Positions 61,366 to 64,000 of a stretch of DNA of 64,000 bases are shown here, one piece after another. Under the pieces are notes generated by a model. The model did not search any database and had not been told where the DNA came from. It saw only the letters and a list, made by a program, of their open reading frames with translations. Location of the stretch: contig NW_026946364.1 of the NCBI RefSeq assembly GCF_035222375.1, positions 682,001 through 746,000 of the forward strand, written 5' to 3'. Within the stretch, counting starts at the first letter, position 1; every line of letters begins with the position of its first letter. The stretch is from Podospora pseudocomata (Eukaryota; Ascomycota; Sordariomycetes; Sordariales; Podosporaceae). The translations under genes and the position numbers were made by a program.

Positions 61366-62561
61366 CTAGAGCTCGTCCTTCACAAAATACCTACCCTTCT
61401 CATCTTCCGTTCCCGGCAACACACCCTCAAAGTGTCCCTCCAAATCCATCCACTCTCCCACAAATCCAGCCACAATCTTTGCCCAATCCTTCACCGTGGC
61501 CACATCCAAGTTCTTGACGTCATCATCCATGGTGTGCCACACCCTAGGAAACGGCGTTGGGATAATGTGCAAGATATCCTCCACCCCCCTCCTCAAGAAC
61601 GGCACATGGTCATCCTCGACATATCCGGCAAAGTTCCAGTTCGATCTCTCGGAGTCATGAAGAAACCTTCCCGCCTTTGGCTCCGATTCCAACAACTTCA
61701 ACCCTCTCAACCTCTCTTCCACCTTGGCCATGTTCTGATACGCCCAATGAGTCTTCCCAAAGAAACTCGGCACCGTCGGATCCGCCGCCCCCAACAAATC
61801 CAACAACACAAACAAACTAATCGTATCAAGCCTCGAACTCCCATCCTCATACCTTTCATTCTGCCAATCCTCCGCCAAAGCCCTATCATCACGTCAGCGA
61901 CATCCCCCTTCCCCCACTTTAGTATCACTCACCTGCTCCCATAAAGACTATCCTCCCCACTCCACTGCACCCAAGCCTCCTCCCCATCAAAAAGCACAAC
62001 CTGCACCCCCTTCCCCCTCTCCAACCCATCATCCTCCCACTCCCCCCACCTCTTCCCCATCGCCCCATCCAGCTCCTTCAACACCCACAACAACACCGCG
62101 CAAGGCACCGCACTGTCCACCGCCCCTATAAACCCCTCCGGCCGATACAAACTATCATAGTGCGCCGCCAGCGTCAACCTCTCCATCTCCCCTTCCCTTT
62201 CCCTCGTCATCCCGGGCGGATCCCTCCTGATGATCAAGTTCTGAAACGGCACCAGCTTCTCCCCCGTTGCCGGCGTTTTTGACGTCGAGTTATGCCACTC
62301 TATTGTCCACTCCGGCGACAGATTAGACTTGATGTAATTAATAAAATGCGCCTGAACAGCCGCGTGTCCTGGCGTTCCCGGGACACGGGGGATCAAGATT
62401 GGTGAGAGGAGGGAGCCATCGAACGGGTCCAGTTCCGACGGCGATGACGCCGAAAGGGGGGAGGATATATGCCGGAGTGTGTCGTCCGAGAGCGTGGTAT
62501 ATCCTGCCGTTGTGCCCCCGAGAAAGGGCAACAAGAGATGGGATAGCGTGAGGCGTGTCAT
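61366..62561 (-). CDS. Glutaminyl-peptide cyclotransferase (M28-type glutaminyl cyclase)
   Basis: Exons 62561-61933 and 61882-61366, with a 50-bp intron, join in frame to 381 residues, the usual family length. The enzyme converts N-terminal Gln of proteins to pyroglutamate in the secretory pathway. The first about 19 residues (LTLSHLLLPFLGGTTAG) are a signal peptide. The zinc-binding and catalytic positions of the M28 fold are in place: LAAHYDS (H124), GAVDSAVP (D139), FDGEEAW (E174/E175), and VWHTMDDD (H326). The downstream SNWNFAGYVEDDHVPF stretch is also typical. The first in-frame ATG (62561) gives the signal peptide directly. Secreted M28 aminopeptidases are the alternative, but the single zinc-site pattern and DDHVPF favour a glutaminyl cyclase. 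Confidence 0.9.
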
Positions 62562-63436
62562 CTTGACAGGTGGTGGTGAGAGCAACAACAGTTGATGATG
62601 ATGATGATGACAACGCGGAAGGAATGGGCTGGATGGGGTGAGCAGATGCTTGAATCGGTGCTATCGAATCCGCATTGTATGTCCCCTCATCGTGCTAGAA
62701 AAAAAAAAGAAAAAAAAAAAGGCGGTCCGAATCTCAAGCTCTGCAGAGGACTATATATATGAGTCTGAAGCACTCAGTTATGGAAAGGTGTCGAGAGTAG
62801 CCGTCAGCTTCCCCGGCTCTTACCCCTAACCGTTAGTGACCCCTGCAGACGCCCAACGCAGGGGGGTTCAAGCACAGTGTGGGGAAGGTCCACGGTCTCC
62901 ATCCAACCTCCAGGTTCACCCGCTTGGCACTCCCCAACGTTTATCATATCAATCTTATCTTTCATCCATACCCATATCATTCATTCATTTGTCTTCTCTT
63001 CTAACTCTTTAATCTCTATGGAAATCCAGCGTAGTTGATTCGCTGTTACTACTATGTACATTAAAAACGATTAATAAACCTCTCGCTATCTACTACGACA
63101 CAACGACAACAACCCGACCTGCTTCGAGCAGCACATCTAGAAATCCCATCCAGGTATATATGTAGAGAAGTTACTCCAGGCCCTCTCCAGAGGATATCGC
63201 CAAGAACCGTTACCCCTTGACCGTTGAGGCATGGGCTTAAACGCCATCATGACAGACAACACACCCAAAAACGCCATGCTAGGATGCAATGCAATGCCAA
63301 CCACCTTTTTAGAAAGTCAAATCCCAGCCCACGACCGACCCGCTGCCAACGAAGACAGCCCTGCTCTTCTTCCCGATCCCGATGCATATGAAGGTTTCAT
63401 TCTTCTCTACTACTCCTCATGCTTTCTTCCTCTCAA
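62562..63436. other. Upstream flank of glutaminyl cyclase gene
   Basis: Just upstream of the start codon is a short ATC/GAT repeat (about 62596-62610), and an A-run lies at 62700-62720. The rest, up to the next minus-strand stop codon, is unremarkable 3' flank. Confidence 0.55.
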
Positions 63437-64000
63437 TTAATCCTTCTTTGGCGCAAGCCCGTTGATGATACCGGCTGCCTTTCTCTTGTTCTCCATCTGC
63501 TTTTCGTAAGGAATGGTCAAGCAGTTGATGCCCAAAAAGTTGCAAATGCTCGTCGTAACGAGATAAGCCCAGCGGAAGTAGACAATCGCCGCAAAGCCCA
63601 AGTAAGACACCAGGTACATGTGTTCATACTCCGCTGAGACGGCCGGAAGTCCGATGCGAGGAAGGTTGGCCATGACGGCGCCACCAACAAGCGGCCACAG
63701 CATGACGGTCCAGTAGGGGAATGGCTGCTTGGTAAGGTGTGCAAGAATCATTTTGGTCGTCATGCGGCCAAAGACGAAGCTCATGATGATGCAGAAAAGA
63801 ACGAGGTGGTTGTCGGTGCGGATGTACGAGTATGGGCTGTAGACCCAGGCGCCGATGCTAAAGGTGAAGATGGCCATGGGGGTCCATTCGAGGAAAACGG
63901 GAGCCACGGGCTGGCCGCGAGCTCTCCGAGCCTTGACGACGTTCAAAACGCAAAACGGAATGTGGGTGGCCAGCAGCGAGAAGATGATCAGTCCCACCCA
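63437..64000 (-). CDS. CDP-alcohol phosphotransferase (choline/ethanolamine type), C-terminal part
   Basis: A minus-strand frame of 187 residues ends with a stop at 63437 and runs open to the right edge, so the 5' part is missing. It holds at least five hydrophobic spans separated by short loops (GLIIFSLLATHIPFCVLNV, WTPMAIFTFSIGAWVY, HLVLFCIIMSFVFG, YWTVMLWPLVGGAVMA, YLVSYLGFAAIVYFRWAYLV). The sequence IRTDNHLVLF...GRMTTKMILAHLTKQPFPY matches the C-terminal half of EPT1/CPT1-type enzymes of the Kennedy pathway. These transfer phosphocholine or phosphoethanolamine from the CDP-alcohol to diacylglycerol in ER or Golgi membranes. The catalytic DG...AR motif lies in the missing N-terminal half, so activity and choline versus ethanolamine preference cannot be judged. 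Confidence 0.82.
   Translation of the reverse strand, partial: WVGLIIFSLLATHIPFCVLNVVKARRARGQPVAPVFLEWTPMAIFTFSIGAWVYSPYSYIRTDNHLVLFCIIMSFVFGRMTTKMILAHLTKQPFPYWTVMLWPLVGGAVMANLPRIGLPAVSAEYEHMYLVSYLGFAAIVYFRWAYLVTTSICNFLGINCLTIPYEKQMENKRKAAGIINGLAPKKD

Noticed and set aside
61294-61944. 216-codon plus-strand frame
   Set aside because: Antisense to exon 2 of the glutaminyl cyclase gene, which has clear metal-site motifs.

Overview
The window reads as nuclear DNA of a filamentous ascomycete, most likely a Sordariomycete and plausibly Sordariales. The genes carry many short introns (about 49-107 bp) with GT..AG ends and CTAAC-like branch sites. The proteome is typical of mould fungi (Zn2Cys6 regulator, hybrid histidine kinase, secreted glycosidases). 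Intergenic DNA is of ordinary GC content except for one roughly 1.5-kb block of extreme AT richness at 28.9-30.4 kb that looks like the product of repeat-induced point mutation (RIP). No rRNA, confident tRNA, CRISPR or prokaryotic element was seen. All exon joins are my own splice predictions, checked for reading-frame continuity.

Layout. 0-16 kb: the 3'-truncated end of a large disordered protein gene (minus); a 7.5-kb gene-poor stretch; a secreted GH79 beta-glucuronidase-like enzyme (minus) divergent from a mitochondrial succinate-semialdehyde dehydrogenase (plus); then a four-pass membrane protein with a pure-CAA polyglutamine tract (minus). 16-28 kb: a 1534-residue hybrid histidine kinase (plus) facing a PH-domain Meu6-like protein (minus). 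28-35 kb: an accessory interval with the AT-rich block and an inverted-repeat element. 35-42.3 kb: an F-box/LRR-like protein with a C-terminal Cys cluster (plus), convergent with an amidase-signature protein that has lost at least two of its three catalytic residues (minus). 44-56 kb, all minus: a single-pass glycoprotein, a secreted GH37 trehalase, a PLP-dependent threonine aldolase and a seven-exon Zn2Cys6 transcription factor. 59-64 kb, all minus: a PX-domain protein, a secreted glutaminyl cyclase, and the C-terminal part of a choline/ethanolamine phosphotransferase running off the right edge.

The genes do not form an obvious biosynthetic cluster: no PKS, NRPS or terpene synthase is present. 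Themes are carbohydrate use (GH79, trehalase), GABA/glycine/threonine metabolism (two probably mitochondrial enzymes, each with an internal cytosolic start candidate), signalling (histidine kinase, Zn2Cys6 factor, F-box) and membranes (PX, PH, phosphotransferase). I found no clearly new multi-gene system. The best leads are the probable pseudo-amidase, the RIP block with its neighbouring inverted-repeat element, a short hairpin with TATA and T-run flanks near 60.6 kb, and a thrice-repeated short motif in the Meu6-like tail.
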